A DNA stretch of 64,000 bases, taken from positions 4,849,001 to 4,913,000 of the forward strand of contig JAQISU010000097.1 of NCBI GenBank assembly GCA_029339505.1, written 5' to 3'. Positions 32,665 to 45,500 of this stretch are shown here, piece by piece. Position numbers and translations under genes: made by a program. The notes under the pieces were generated by a model that was not told where the DNA came from, did no database searches, and saw nothing but the letters and a program-made list of their open reading frames with translations. Every line of letters begins with the position of its first letter. The stretch's first letter is position 1. This DNA is from Unio delphinus (taxonomy: Eukaryota > Mollusca > Bivalvia > Unionida > Unionidae).

Positions 32665-35600
32665 CTCAAATAAACTTAGACACCCAAGTTGAATATACCC
32701 ACCATTTAGTCATCTCCTAGATGGACTGGTATGTATAATGTATGTTTCAATATAACGTTCCTATGTATACGAGCATGAATATAAGTGTCAGTCGCTGTAG
32801 TAAATTGAGTTATCCATACATTTGAACACATACATTGTGTAAAAATATATAATTTTAATATTATATTCTTAAGGACTAGGTGAAAGCCTAGTTGATTGAA
32901 TCCGTCAAATGTATATTATCCGCAGACCACTATATTAGCATCGGAAAGCCTGGTCAAATTTAAATTGAATACCAAAGTCCATTTTTTAAAAATAAAATCT
33001 ATGATATAACTATTCCAAGTCTTTAAACATCGTTCTTAAAGTAAAAACAATAATATTTAAGTAAGTGGGGGTAGGGGTAGTTAGTAAAAAAAAAAGAGTA
33101 AGGTAAAGGTAAAAAGTAAGGTAAAGGTATGACAATGTCATTTCATCAAACTTTTAAGAAAGCTGTCTGTTCAGGATATAAAATAAATGGTACAGAAAAT
33201 ACGAGAGTATAAACCAACTATATTGATAATTGCACTGACGGCTAGAAGCAATCGACTCAATAATAGTTTAAATTGATAAAACATATCTCCATTCAAATTT
33301 TGAGAAATTGCAAGGAACAGTCTATGATGTGATAACGCAGTTTCAGTTGATAAAATATCAGTTCACCAGTCAGTCAAAGATATAGCAAGGAACAGTCTAT
33401 GATGTGATAACGCAGTTTCAGTTGATAAAATATCAGTTCACCAGTCAGTCAAAGATATAGCAAGGGACAGTCTAAGATGTGATACGCAGTTTCAGTTGAT
33501 AAAATACCAGTTCACCAGTCACAGAAAAAGCAAGGAACTGTCTAAGATGTGATACGCAGTTTCAGTTGAGAGATGATGCATCATCTCACCAGTCTATACA
33601 ATAATAAGGAAGTGTCTCTTTTCTACGATGTGACTGATACACAGTCTGCCTCAAGGCAAATACGTTATATATTTCTGTTGACATATCTAATGTCTTCATT
33701 TACATAAATAAATGTGTAAAATCTTCAGCTGCGGTTAAACAACGGAAAATGTGCCTAGTACTCAAAAGTCATTGTATTTGAATGTATAAAAAATTCAGTA
33801 AAGATTCTATCTGGTAAAATCACCAATTGCAGTCTGCATGCCTACGACACTTGGACTTCTATTCGGTAGAAACGTACCCAATAATGACCCCTTTTCTTCT
33901 ATACAAATTAGGCCATGGAAGAGATAAGCCCACTCTGACAAATAATAAAACGTAATAAAGTGTTCTCCCTCATGAGGGATTCTGTTACTCTTACAATTCG
34001 CGTATTGCACGATACGTAGTATGTGTGTAGTACCTTATCCCTGTCAAGAAAGACAACCTCTTTATTAAAGAACATTGTTACTGCATAATATGAATGGAAG
34101 CATCATAAGAAATCACCGACTGGAACAGGAAGAAATATAATAACCTGTCTTGAACAGATCTTCACATGACTCATGGCCGGATGAGAAGGACATACAGCAT
34201 TTCAGAGAATTTGTGACTATTAATAATCGAATGTCGGTGTTTTACCTTGAGTATTAGGGTTTGGCCCATCTTCAGGTGTCGGATCCGGAAGACAAGGGAA
34301 CAATTCCCATCTCTCTGCCTTTCTCCAATGTGGTTAAGTGGTTTGTCATCTAACAAAATAAAGTCCTCGCCTACAACCCATTCTCGATTAGGAACATCCA
34401 TTAGAACTGGTTTCTTTCTTTGCAGCCATTGGCTTTCAAGAAGTGTCTTCAAACGATTTGCAAAACTCTCCGATTCAAAAAGATTTACCCCATCTGCATC
34501 CGATCCCTGTAATAATGTTAAGAAGTTTTCGTGAGTCCAAGCGTCATCTGTATAAAAACCATTTGACGACACGCTAGGTCTAGGCCTTGTTTTTGTCAAA
34601 CTTTCATACTCATCTGAAAGCCGTTTACACATTTGGTCTAATGTTTCTTTGGCCTTAAATTGCTCTTGGAGGCTAGCTTGAAGAGAAACATTTTCATTGT
34701 ACAAGGTTGCATTCATGACCTTGTGCTTGTTGTTGTCTTCTTGCAAGCAGACGAGTCTTGATTTTAGTTCCTCGTTCAACTTTTGAGTCTTCTCTAGTTT
34801 CTGATTCACTTCCAGCAATTTAATTTGAAGCGTTTCAACCAAATTAATCAAGAGTTCATTCTGACGCGATATGTTGTCGCTCATACAACTCGCTGATCCA
34901 TGGGTAGACGTTGAGGGCTGAGGTAATGATAACATCGAATGATTTGCAGTGTATTCAGATAGTGAGGACAAACCAGAGCTTGAAGAGCAATAAGAATCTT
35001 CCATTGAATAAAACCTTTCTAACCTTGAAAACCTGGAAGGTGTCACATGGGACAAGCCTGATCTTTGCGTTAAGGAAGAAGGCTTATATGATATTCCATT
35101 TGTATACACGCTTTCTTGAACTGCCACAGACGTTCTACATCTATTTTCTAGTTCATATCTATCACAGACAAAATTGGAATGCCCTCGGTCATTTTTTTGT
35201 ACATGGAGGTTAGGTACCTGGCGATGATTTTCATTTATCCCCAGTCGTCCATCAACATCGTCATAATTTTCCTCCTCGCTCTTTGCCAGAATTTGGTAAT
35301 TGTTCTGCACATGTTTTTTGAAAATGTCACCATCGCTATCGTTTTCCTGAGGTTGGGGTCTACGAACAAATCCAGATATGTTCTGGTTGTATCGTATAAA
35401 ATCTTCACCTTTGACATTTGCATCATTGATATTTTCGTCTGACAAGTCATTTGTAGGCAGAATATTCCCTGTGTATCCATTTTGTTCTTGCATGTTAACA
35501 TTTGCTGTACTTTGTTTTTTCAGTTCTAACGAATTTTGTCTTGTCATATTTTGCAGTCCTGAAAATAAATTGTGTATTAGATATTATTAAATTGCAATTA

Positions 35601-35760
35601 ACTATTATATCATTATTAATGAATTGCAATTAACCATTATATAAAATTTTATGAAATTGCAATAAACTATTATATCATTATTAATGAATTGCAATTAACC
35701 ATTATATAAAATTTTTTGAAATTGCAATTAACTATTATTTTATTAATATTAAATTGCAAT

Positions 35761-35794
<34 letters not shown>

Positions 35795-36440
35795 ATTAGC
35801 TATTATATTGATTACTATTACATTGCAATTAACTATTATATTAGATATAGTAAATTGCAATTAATTGAACTTAACTGAAGCTTCCGCCTTTATCATTGCG
35901 AAGTAACAGCAATCATCCATTATATTAATACAATTTGTTTTTATAAATCGTCCTTAATTAACCATGCGGCTATAATGAAATAGTTGTCAGTCCAACTATT
36001 TCACCATGGTGCACTTTAAACACTTGTCACATTTTTTCAGACAGATTAAAAGTCATGCAAACCAAAATAAGTTTTTTTTTTCTTTAAAAATTATATGGTC
36101 AAATGCATGCTGGTCTTTTCTCTTCTTAATGTAATCTCAATTTTCTCGCTAATATAATTAGGTTAATTACTCCTAATTGCTCTGTATATATATTTGGTAT
36201 ATTTTTGTGTTGTCATATTTTGCAGTCCTGAAAAGAATATGCAAGTGTTTTTTGTATGTGTACATAGTCTTGACAAACTGTGTTGTATATTTAATTATTT
36301 CTGTTTGTATAACTTTCCTAAATGTCTTCGTGAAAAAAGATTTTCTTTGCATGGAATTTTTAAATCAAAGGTTGATTTTGTATAGAAACAAGACATGAAA
36401 ACTATGTATGTATGTATGTATGTATGTATGTATGTATGTA

Positions 36441-36493
<53 letters not shown>

Positions 36494-39400
36494 TATGTGT
36501 TATATATGTATGTGTGTGTCAATAAATTCTGTCATTAAAGTTGTCATTGATTTACATTCTGAAGTGAATACAGCGAATGGCCAACTCAGTGGACCAGTCA
36601 CTGATTATAACACTCCCCAAAACAGGCAATCTACAGCTGTGCCAAAATTACAGAACTATCAGTTTGATCAGCAATGCTAGTAAAGTGATACTGAAGATCA
36701 TCTTGAACAGACTGAACTCACAAGCAGAAAAAAATAATCGCTGAAGAACAGGCAGGGTTCCGGAGTGGAAGAAGCACAACAGAACAAATATTAAATCTTA
36801 GAGTTCTGTGTGAAAAGTACTCAAAACATCAACAAGACATCTATCATGTGTTCATAAATTTCGAAAAGGCTTTGGACAGAGTGTGGCATGAGGCATTGCG
36901 GGGCATAATGAAGAAGTACAACATGGGTCAAAAGTTGACCAATACCATCACGCAGCCGTACGCCAAAGCTACAAGAGCAGTAATGCTCAAGGTTCTGTGG
37001 GGGACTGGTTCAAGACAACAGTTGGAGTACGGCAATGTTTTCTCCTGTCACCCACACTTTTCAACATCTACTTAGAGCACATCACGAGTGAAGCCCTGGA
37101 AAACCATTGTGGGACAGTCAGCATTGGAGAGTGTAACATCACCAACCTATGCTTTGCAGACGACATTGATGGGCTGGAAGGCATTGAAGATGAGCTTGCC
37201 ACCTTAGTGAAGAACCTGGATGAAACATCTTCTAGATTTGACATGGAGATAAGCGCTGAGAAGACAAAGTTGATGACAATTTGTGCCAAACAAATCTCAA
37301 CCTAGATCAAAGTCAGAGGACAGGAACTTGAAACAGTGGGTGAATTCAAATAACTTGGTTCCATAATCACCGAAGAGGGATCAAGAGCAGAAATTTTGTC
37401 ATGAGCAGCACAAACAACGGCAGCTATGTCAAAGCTAAGACACATCATGAGAAACAAGAATGTCTCAATCTTTCTGTATTCATGTGAGGCCTGTACCCTG
37501 ACTGCGTAATTACAATGAAGAATCCAGGCACCTGAAATGAGATGCTACAGAACCATCGTTGGCATCTCTTACATGGACCAAAGCACAAATGAAGAAGTGC
37601 GTAACACCATCAGGCACAAAGTAGGCCATTATCAAGACCTCCTCACTACTGTCAAAAAGAGAAAGCTGAAATGGTATGGCCACGCTACTAGAGCCAAAAG
37701 TCTATCCACAATAGTACTGTAGGGCAGTGTCCAAGGTGGCAGAAGAAGAGGTAGACAGAGAAAAAAGTGGACTGACAACATTACAAAATGGACCAGGAAA
37801 CGTTTTGCGGAGACACAGGCATTGGCACATGATCGAGAAAAGTGGAGGGAACTGGTCAGATGTTCAGCAGCACAGTGCCTCAACGACCACTCTAGGTTAA
37901 GAGACTGATGATGATGTTGATGATGATGATGTTGATGCACAATTACTATAAATACAATTCGTTCCTTGTCTAGGTCATAATATGTCTAATCATCAAAACG
38001 CGAATGCAATCAAGCGGAATAAATTAGAAGAAAAAAAACTTTAATAAAGAACAATTGCAACTTTTTAAAAGTTATATAGCCTCCTCCCCAAAATATAATT
38101 ATTACTACGTAAAAAGGGAACATGAGTTTACCCGAGCATTATTTTGTGAATTATTCTTGTAATTATAATTTGTAATTATTGTCAAAAATCTAAGCTGATT
38201 AAACTAGAAAGATCATTCAGTTGATTATGGAATAAATGTTTTATGTAACGAAGAATTTAGGTTTTATGAGGTGGCATTAGAAATGAAAATTAGCAGAGAT
38301 CAGAATCAATGCAGGAGATTTATTTTTCTAGAATTTCACATGTTCGAAAGTTTAAAAGAATTTAAAATTTTTCACAAGTTTGACCGGAGTCAATGAAAGA
38401 TCAAAGTCTGCGGCTTTCTTATCAGACATAAACGGAATGGTATTCTCTCTCAAAAAGGCATTGATTTAAAGGTATTAAATAATATTTCACTTTTACCAAA
38501 TGTTGCTGTATTGTTTGTCATGCAGTAAAATGTAATACTAAAATCAAAGGTTAAAATTCTAAATCTGTAAACACTGAAAGTCAATTTACTGGCATTAATA
38601 AGCCGGGCTAATTCAGGATGTCCGCCAGATTCCGCTTCCTCGGCCGGCATTTTGCTCATGTTGTTCTTTATACTGCAGTCGGCACCCCAATCTATCAGCG
38701 TCTTAACAATGTTGCTATGGCCACGGTAACTGGCCAAATGTAGAGGCGTGTCCCCTCGTTTATTCTGTCTGTTTACCTCAGCACCACTGCAGTTATAAAT
38801 GGGACACAGTTAACCATTTAATAATTATGAAAATTTGTAACACAAATAGACTTTTAAAACATATTTGCGTATGTTCAAACTTATCTACTGCAAAGAGAAC
38901 AATAAAGCTCGAGACGGATACAACAAAAATGTCGAAAATCCGCCATAAAATGCCAATCATGTCTGTTAAATATTTGACAAGTAATATCTCATTCACATAA
39001 AGTATTTGACTTCTTAAAATATGGTATATGTTTAGTCCATGGTTTCTGATGATACGTGTAAACAGGCAAATATCCTCATTACTCAATCTGAAATTATAAA
39101 ATTGTGTCAGTTTAATTATTTGTGTAATTTCTTTTTATTTCGGCACTTGGTGGCTTGAAATTTTGCACTTGTATGGTATTTCTAACCGTATGATTGCAGA
39201 CGAAAGGTGTAAAATATAATACACAGTTCAAAATATTGATATAATTCATGGTCGTCATAAAACATTCAAGGCAAATTTCGTTTGTCTTCCGAAGTTGTTT
39301 TGCTTAATCGTACCAGAGGCGTAGCTGGGGGGGGGGGGGGGGGGGGGGCAGGGGGGGTACATATGTCCCCGGGCGCCAAGGTACAGGGGAGCCAAATTGA

Positions 39401-40194
39401 GACTTGCAACGTTACATTATAATAAGTAAACAAGGGTAATAAATCGGTCAAAAGATCGCTGGGGCGCCAATTTTATAGTTCGTCCCCCGGCGCAAAATAC
39501 CATCGCTACGCCTCTGAATCGTACCAACAAAATTTACGTAAAAAATAAAAGTGCAGGTTCAGAAAACTTTTAAAATAAATATTTAAAAATAAAGATCATG
39601 TAATTACATGCGAACATAATCAGGTAAATGAGACTTAAATATACAGAATTTTTATTTTTTAAAAGCCTATCTCAAGCTGGTTTAGCATATTCGTACAAAC
39701 AAGCTTCTGTCAGAAATAGTCTAAGTCAGGCAGGCGCCAAAATTTTGCAAAACCATTAACAAGAAATTTGTAATGGTCTGAGATCTAATGAGGTCATCTC
39801 TGTATGATTACACCATTTTTCAGCACAATATAGGCTATACAAGGCGGCCGGTATTAATGGTGGAGGAAGAACCCTGAAAACCCTGGAAAGAACCACCGAC
39901 CCACGAGAAGCTACTGGCAAGCATTCTCATATACCCACATTGGTCGAATCCGAGACTCAAACCCACGTAGACAGAGGTGAGATGGCAGTGATCCGCAACG
40001 GACAGCGCTTTGAACCACTCGGCCACTCGGGGCCACCCAATGTATATGTAATCCATCAAACGCACAGTCTATTGTTTCTCCCATGATAAGACCTACCGGT
40101 AGTGGTCAGCCTAATAAATTTGTCATAAAAGTAGAGGGTGAGCTTAGTGATGGTCATGCATATCCTTAGCAAATATATTATTTTGGAAACGTTA

Positions 40195-40276
<82 letters not shown>

Positions 40277-42397
40277 TCTTAACATAAGTGACCAAAAATA
40301 GTGAAGACAACAAGCTTTGTAAAATTTAACAAACCATTTATTTCCATAGAATACAAAGTGAAAAAATATAAGGAAGAACTTACAGCATTGCGAATAGAAT
40401 CCAAAAAATAATACAAGAATTAAAGACGCAAGTCCTAGTAATGAAAACTCAATTTAAGTTCTGAAGAGATCCAAAATCGAAGGCGATGACGTGTATATAA
40501 TGGTCTGCGAAGTACTGATGTGTCAACAGTCTCTTGTTGAATCGCATACATATTATTCCAGGTTTGAAATCAGTATAAATTACAATGAATATCTTATTCA
40601 AGAATTTTATCAGAGCACTTTTGTATTTTCAGAGAAAATATTCACTTGAAGTCAATAATTTGAAGAAAATAAAATTCAACCCAAATTGGTCATACCATAA
40701 TACAACTTAAAGTGTTGATGTTAAAGCACGACTGGTAAAATCCTCACAGTTTCAAGATAATAAAGTTCTCTACATGACCCCAGATCACAAATTAGCATTT
40801 TTTAAAAATATAAACAACCATTACTTAGTGGATAATAGCCTTTTAGAGTTATATAATAAGCCTTGTTTACTTAAAACACAATATCCGAATTAATTTACTT
40901 TAACCCTGACCCAAATTAACATTTTTATCTGAAGAATAATTCGGTTCATAAGTTCATACACATTGAGAATAATGAAGCTATTATTAGTTGTTTACATAAA
41001 TGAAATTAAAAAAGAACAAAAAAAATAGTCAACCAGGTCAAGCAGAAATGAACTCAATTTTGGACAAGGTCAAGCCCAGCAAACAATAATTACATTACAA
41101 TAACATTTAAAACTAACACACAAACAATTAAATTAAATGTACATAACAAGTGGAAAGATATGTTTAATAATTTAAAATGTTTAATAATTTAAAAACTATT
41201 AACTTTCATAAATGAATTTACATTTCAATAATGATAACGTATGGGGTGGGGGCTTCGGTGAAAGAAATGTCTACTTGTGGGGTGGGTGGGTGTGGATGTG
41301 TGACTCCATTCTGCTAAGATGCTTAAGAGTGAATGATGCTGAACGTACACTTGTGTGCATCTAAAGAGGATACACCTTTCCTTTATAATTCATTTGATGT
41401 ACACAGGAATTATTATGCATAGAGTTTGGTGTTAAAAAAAAGGTAACTGAACCGACTATTCCTACGTATTTTAAGATCGGCATATATCTATGAGTTTGCA
41501 CAGTTCTCCGGTTTAAGAAATTAAATTAAATTAATTATCTCCTAAATTAACAGATATTAGTTAATTTGTAATTTTTAATTTGTTAATTTTTGTGTGCTTG
41601 AGAATTAGATGGGCCTACAAAAATTGTTCGTAGAAAAACTAATCATCCAGGAAAAATGCTTAGCTGGTTAATTTGTGTGTGACTGTCCCTCTAAATGCAC
41701 CAACATCAATTCGATTTGAATTGAACTTTTATTTTGTTTAAAATCTCGAAGTCCGATATGTAGTCATTTATGTTATATTTGCTTTGCGGCTTGTTTGTAT
41801 TTGCATGTCTTCCGTGGTGTCATGTATTCGCAAATATCTTTTAGTTGATGTCACTAAAACACTTGTGTGTTCATTAGTACTTTCAAGACTGGAATATTGT
41901 AACTCAATTCTGTCTGGTTCGTCTCAATATCTACTCCAGAAACTTCAACAAGTTCAAAACACAGATGCTCGGATCATCTGCTCTGTACCCTGCACTGGCT
42001 AACCATTCGATCCAGAATCAAACACAAAATTTGTTCTCTATGCTACGTTTCACTGATGGACTCCAGTCCAGCATACCTATCCGGCGTCACCCATATGTAC
42101 GCACCAGCAAGATACTTACGCTCCTCTTCTGACAATCGTATACTCATTATTCCACTATGAAAACGAAGTCAAATGGACAACGTTCTTTTGCATAGCAAGG
42201 CCTAGCAACGTGTAATCAATAGTCCATTGAAATTGGACAACAAAGAAACAGTGATCCCTTTCAAGAGTGATTTAAAAACTCATCTTTTTCGACTGCAAGA
42301 ACAAACTTAAAGGCATTTTTTTTAAAAATCCAACCTTAAATATTTTCATCATCATTTGTTTTCCAATTTTATTTCATAGCGTTTTTTTTTTTTTTTT

Positions 42398-42433
<36 letters not shown>

Positions 42434-42506
42434 TAATCATAACATTATAGATGTTGTAAAGCGCTTAGAGATTCTAAAGATTAGGCGATATATAAAGTCA
42501 TCATCA

Positions 42507-42563
<57 letters not shown>

Positions 42564-45500
42564 TGCTATCGACTTATCACATTGTTCACATGTACAATTT
42601 TGTTGTTTAACTGCGATGTTTCGGGACAGCTTCATTTTCCCATCTGGCACAATGGTCAATACAAATTCGCATGACGTTTAAGTTTTGATTCCCTTATTGT
42701 CTAATGCACAGTTTTTACAACACATGAAACTTGTTATCTTTAAAACCTCAAGGTTTTCATGCTCCTTTATAAATTTTTATGCATTCCGCTTCCAAACGAT
42801 TCAGTGTATCGTTTCCATTTCTCCTATAAACGTTTCTCCTTTCATTGTTTTGGACTTCAAAATCTTCGTATACGTCATCATGTTTGTTATACATAATGTC
42901 CTAGGTATCATATTAACTTACACATATCTGTGAACAACGAAATGATCTAGCATAATCTGCCTGAATGTGTCTAGGTTATGAATTTAGCTCCTTATACAAA
43001 TTATATTGAGGGGCCCCGATAAAGCGCTGTCCGTTACGGACCACTGCCATCTCACCTCTGTCTGCGTGTGTTCGAGTCTAAGATTCGGCGAATGTAGTTT
43101 GTGAGAAAGCTTGCCAGTAGCTTCTCGTGGGTCGGTGGCTCTTTCCGGGGGTTGTCCGGGTTCTTCCTCCATCATTAATACTGGCCGCCATGTATAGCAT
43201 ATATTGTGCTGGAAAAAATGGCGTTAAACCATCAAAAACAAAAACAAATTATATTGTATTTTGAAATCCTAACTATTTCTCCAATTTAGAATTTTGGCGT
43301 TCATTATGAATTAATGTGAAGAAAAAAAAATGAATAGGCAGATCCCTTAGGTTGACTTGTTGTTTATTCACTCGCATCAAATGGGTCACGATTATTAGTG
43401 TCTGATGGGTGTTATTTTATCCACCATAAGACGTCAAAACCATTATCTGGTTTCATATTGTTTGAAATACTTCCACGTCATAGTTTGAGTTCTCTGTTAA
43501 ACATTTCTACTACTGACGTATTCTGTCCGGGTAGGCTGAAACGTCTTCCATTCTTAGCAACTCCTTTTTATGTTTCAAACTCCTTTCACCATCAAACTGT
43601 ATGTGTGCAGGTTTTCGTTGTTTAAAGATATCCGTGAATTGCTCGTGTAAGTACTCTTCCATTGTATGATTACTCTCTGTGTACATCTGAATCTATGTGT
43701 ATTTTGAAAAACAAACATCTCTCACTGTCATTGTTTGTTTGTATATCCATCATCGTAAGTTTGAAATACTTGCATAATAAAATTGTCTGCTTGTCACCGG
43801 TCATACACGTTAGTAACATAGACGTTTCTGTTGGGAACTTTTTATTTCCTTTGCTTGTGTAATATGTGCGTAAATTGTTCAGTTAACTATTCTTTAAATT
43901 TAAAATATTTAGCTTCATTTTGTCCGCTTAACGTGTTTCCATAATGTATTGGTGTTTGTATAAGCGACCGTACTTTCGAGACTATATTATATGTAGCTTA
44001 ATTACTGCATGAGCACTTTCGAGACCATAGTATATGTAGCTTAATTACTGCATGAGCACTTTCGAGACCATAGTATATGTAGCTTAATTACTGCATGAGC
44101 ACTTTCGAGACCATAGTATATGTAGCTTAATTACTGCATGAGCACTTTCGAGACCATAATATATGTAGCTTAATTACTGCATGAGCACTTTCGAGACCAT
44201 ATTATATGTAGCTTAATTACTGCATGAGCACTTTCGAGACCATAGTATATGTAGCTTAATTACTGCATGAGCACTTTCGAGACCATATTATATGTAGCTT
44301 AATTGCTGTATGAGCACTTTCGAGACCATATTATATGTAGCTTAATTACTGCATGAGCACTTTCGAGACCATATTATATGTAGCTTAATTACTGCATGAG
44401 CACTTTCGAGACCATATTATATGTAGCCTAATTACTGCATGAGCACTTTCGAGACCATATTATATGTAGCTTAATTACTGCATGAGCACTTTCGAGACCA
44501 TATTATATGTAGCTTAATTACTGCATGAGCACTTTCGAGACCATAGTATATGTAGCTTAATTACTGCATGAGCACTTTCGAGACCATAGTATATGTAGCT
44601 TAATTACTGCATGAGCACTTTCGAGACCATATTATATGTAGCTTAATTACTGCATGAGCACTTTCGAGACCATATTATATGTAGCTTAATTACTGCATGA
44701 GCACTTTCGAGACCATAGTATATGTAGCTTAATTACTGCATGAGCACTTTCGAGACCATAGTATATGTAGCTTAATTACTGCATGAGCACTTTCGAGACC
44801 ATATTATATGTAGCTTAATTACTGCATGAGCACTTTCGAGACCATATTATATGTAGCTTAATTACTGCATGAGCACTTTCGAGACCATAGTATATGTAGC
44901 TTAATTACTGCATGAGCACTTTCGAGACCATATTATATGTAGCTTAATTACTGTATGAGCACTTTCGAGACCATATTATATGTAGCTTAATTACTGCATG
45001 AGCACTTTCGAGACCATATTATATGTAGCTTAATTACTGCATGAGCACTTTCGAGACCATATTATATGTAGCTTAATTACTGCATGAGCACTTTCGAGAC
45101 CATATTATATGTAGCTTAATTACTGCATGAGCACTTTCGAGACCATAGTATATGTAGCTTAATTACTGCATGAGCACTTTTGAGACCATAGTATATGTAG
45201 CTTAATTACTGCATGAGCACTTTCAAGACCATAGTATATGTAGCTTAATTACTGCATGAGCACTTTCGAGACCATATTATATGTAGCTTAATTACTGCAT
45301 GAGCACTTTTGAGACCATAGTATATGTAGCTTAATTACTGCATGAGCACTTTCGAGACCATAGTATATGTAGCTTAATTACTGCATGAGCACTTTCGAGA
45401 CCATATTATATGTAGCTTAATTACTGCATGAGCACTTTCGAGACCATATTATATGTAGCTTAATTACTGCATGAGCACTTTCGAGACCATATTATATGTA

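Noticed and set aside
38793..39086. 97-codon hydrophobic minus-strand frame
   Set aside because: AT-rich intron sequence with no motif, not bordered by splice sites that fit the gene's phases.
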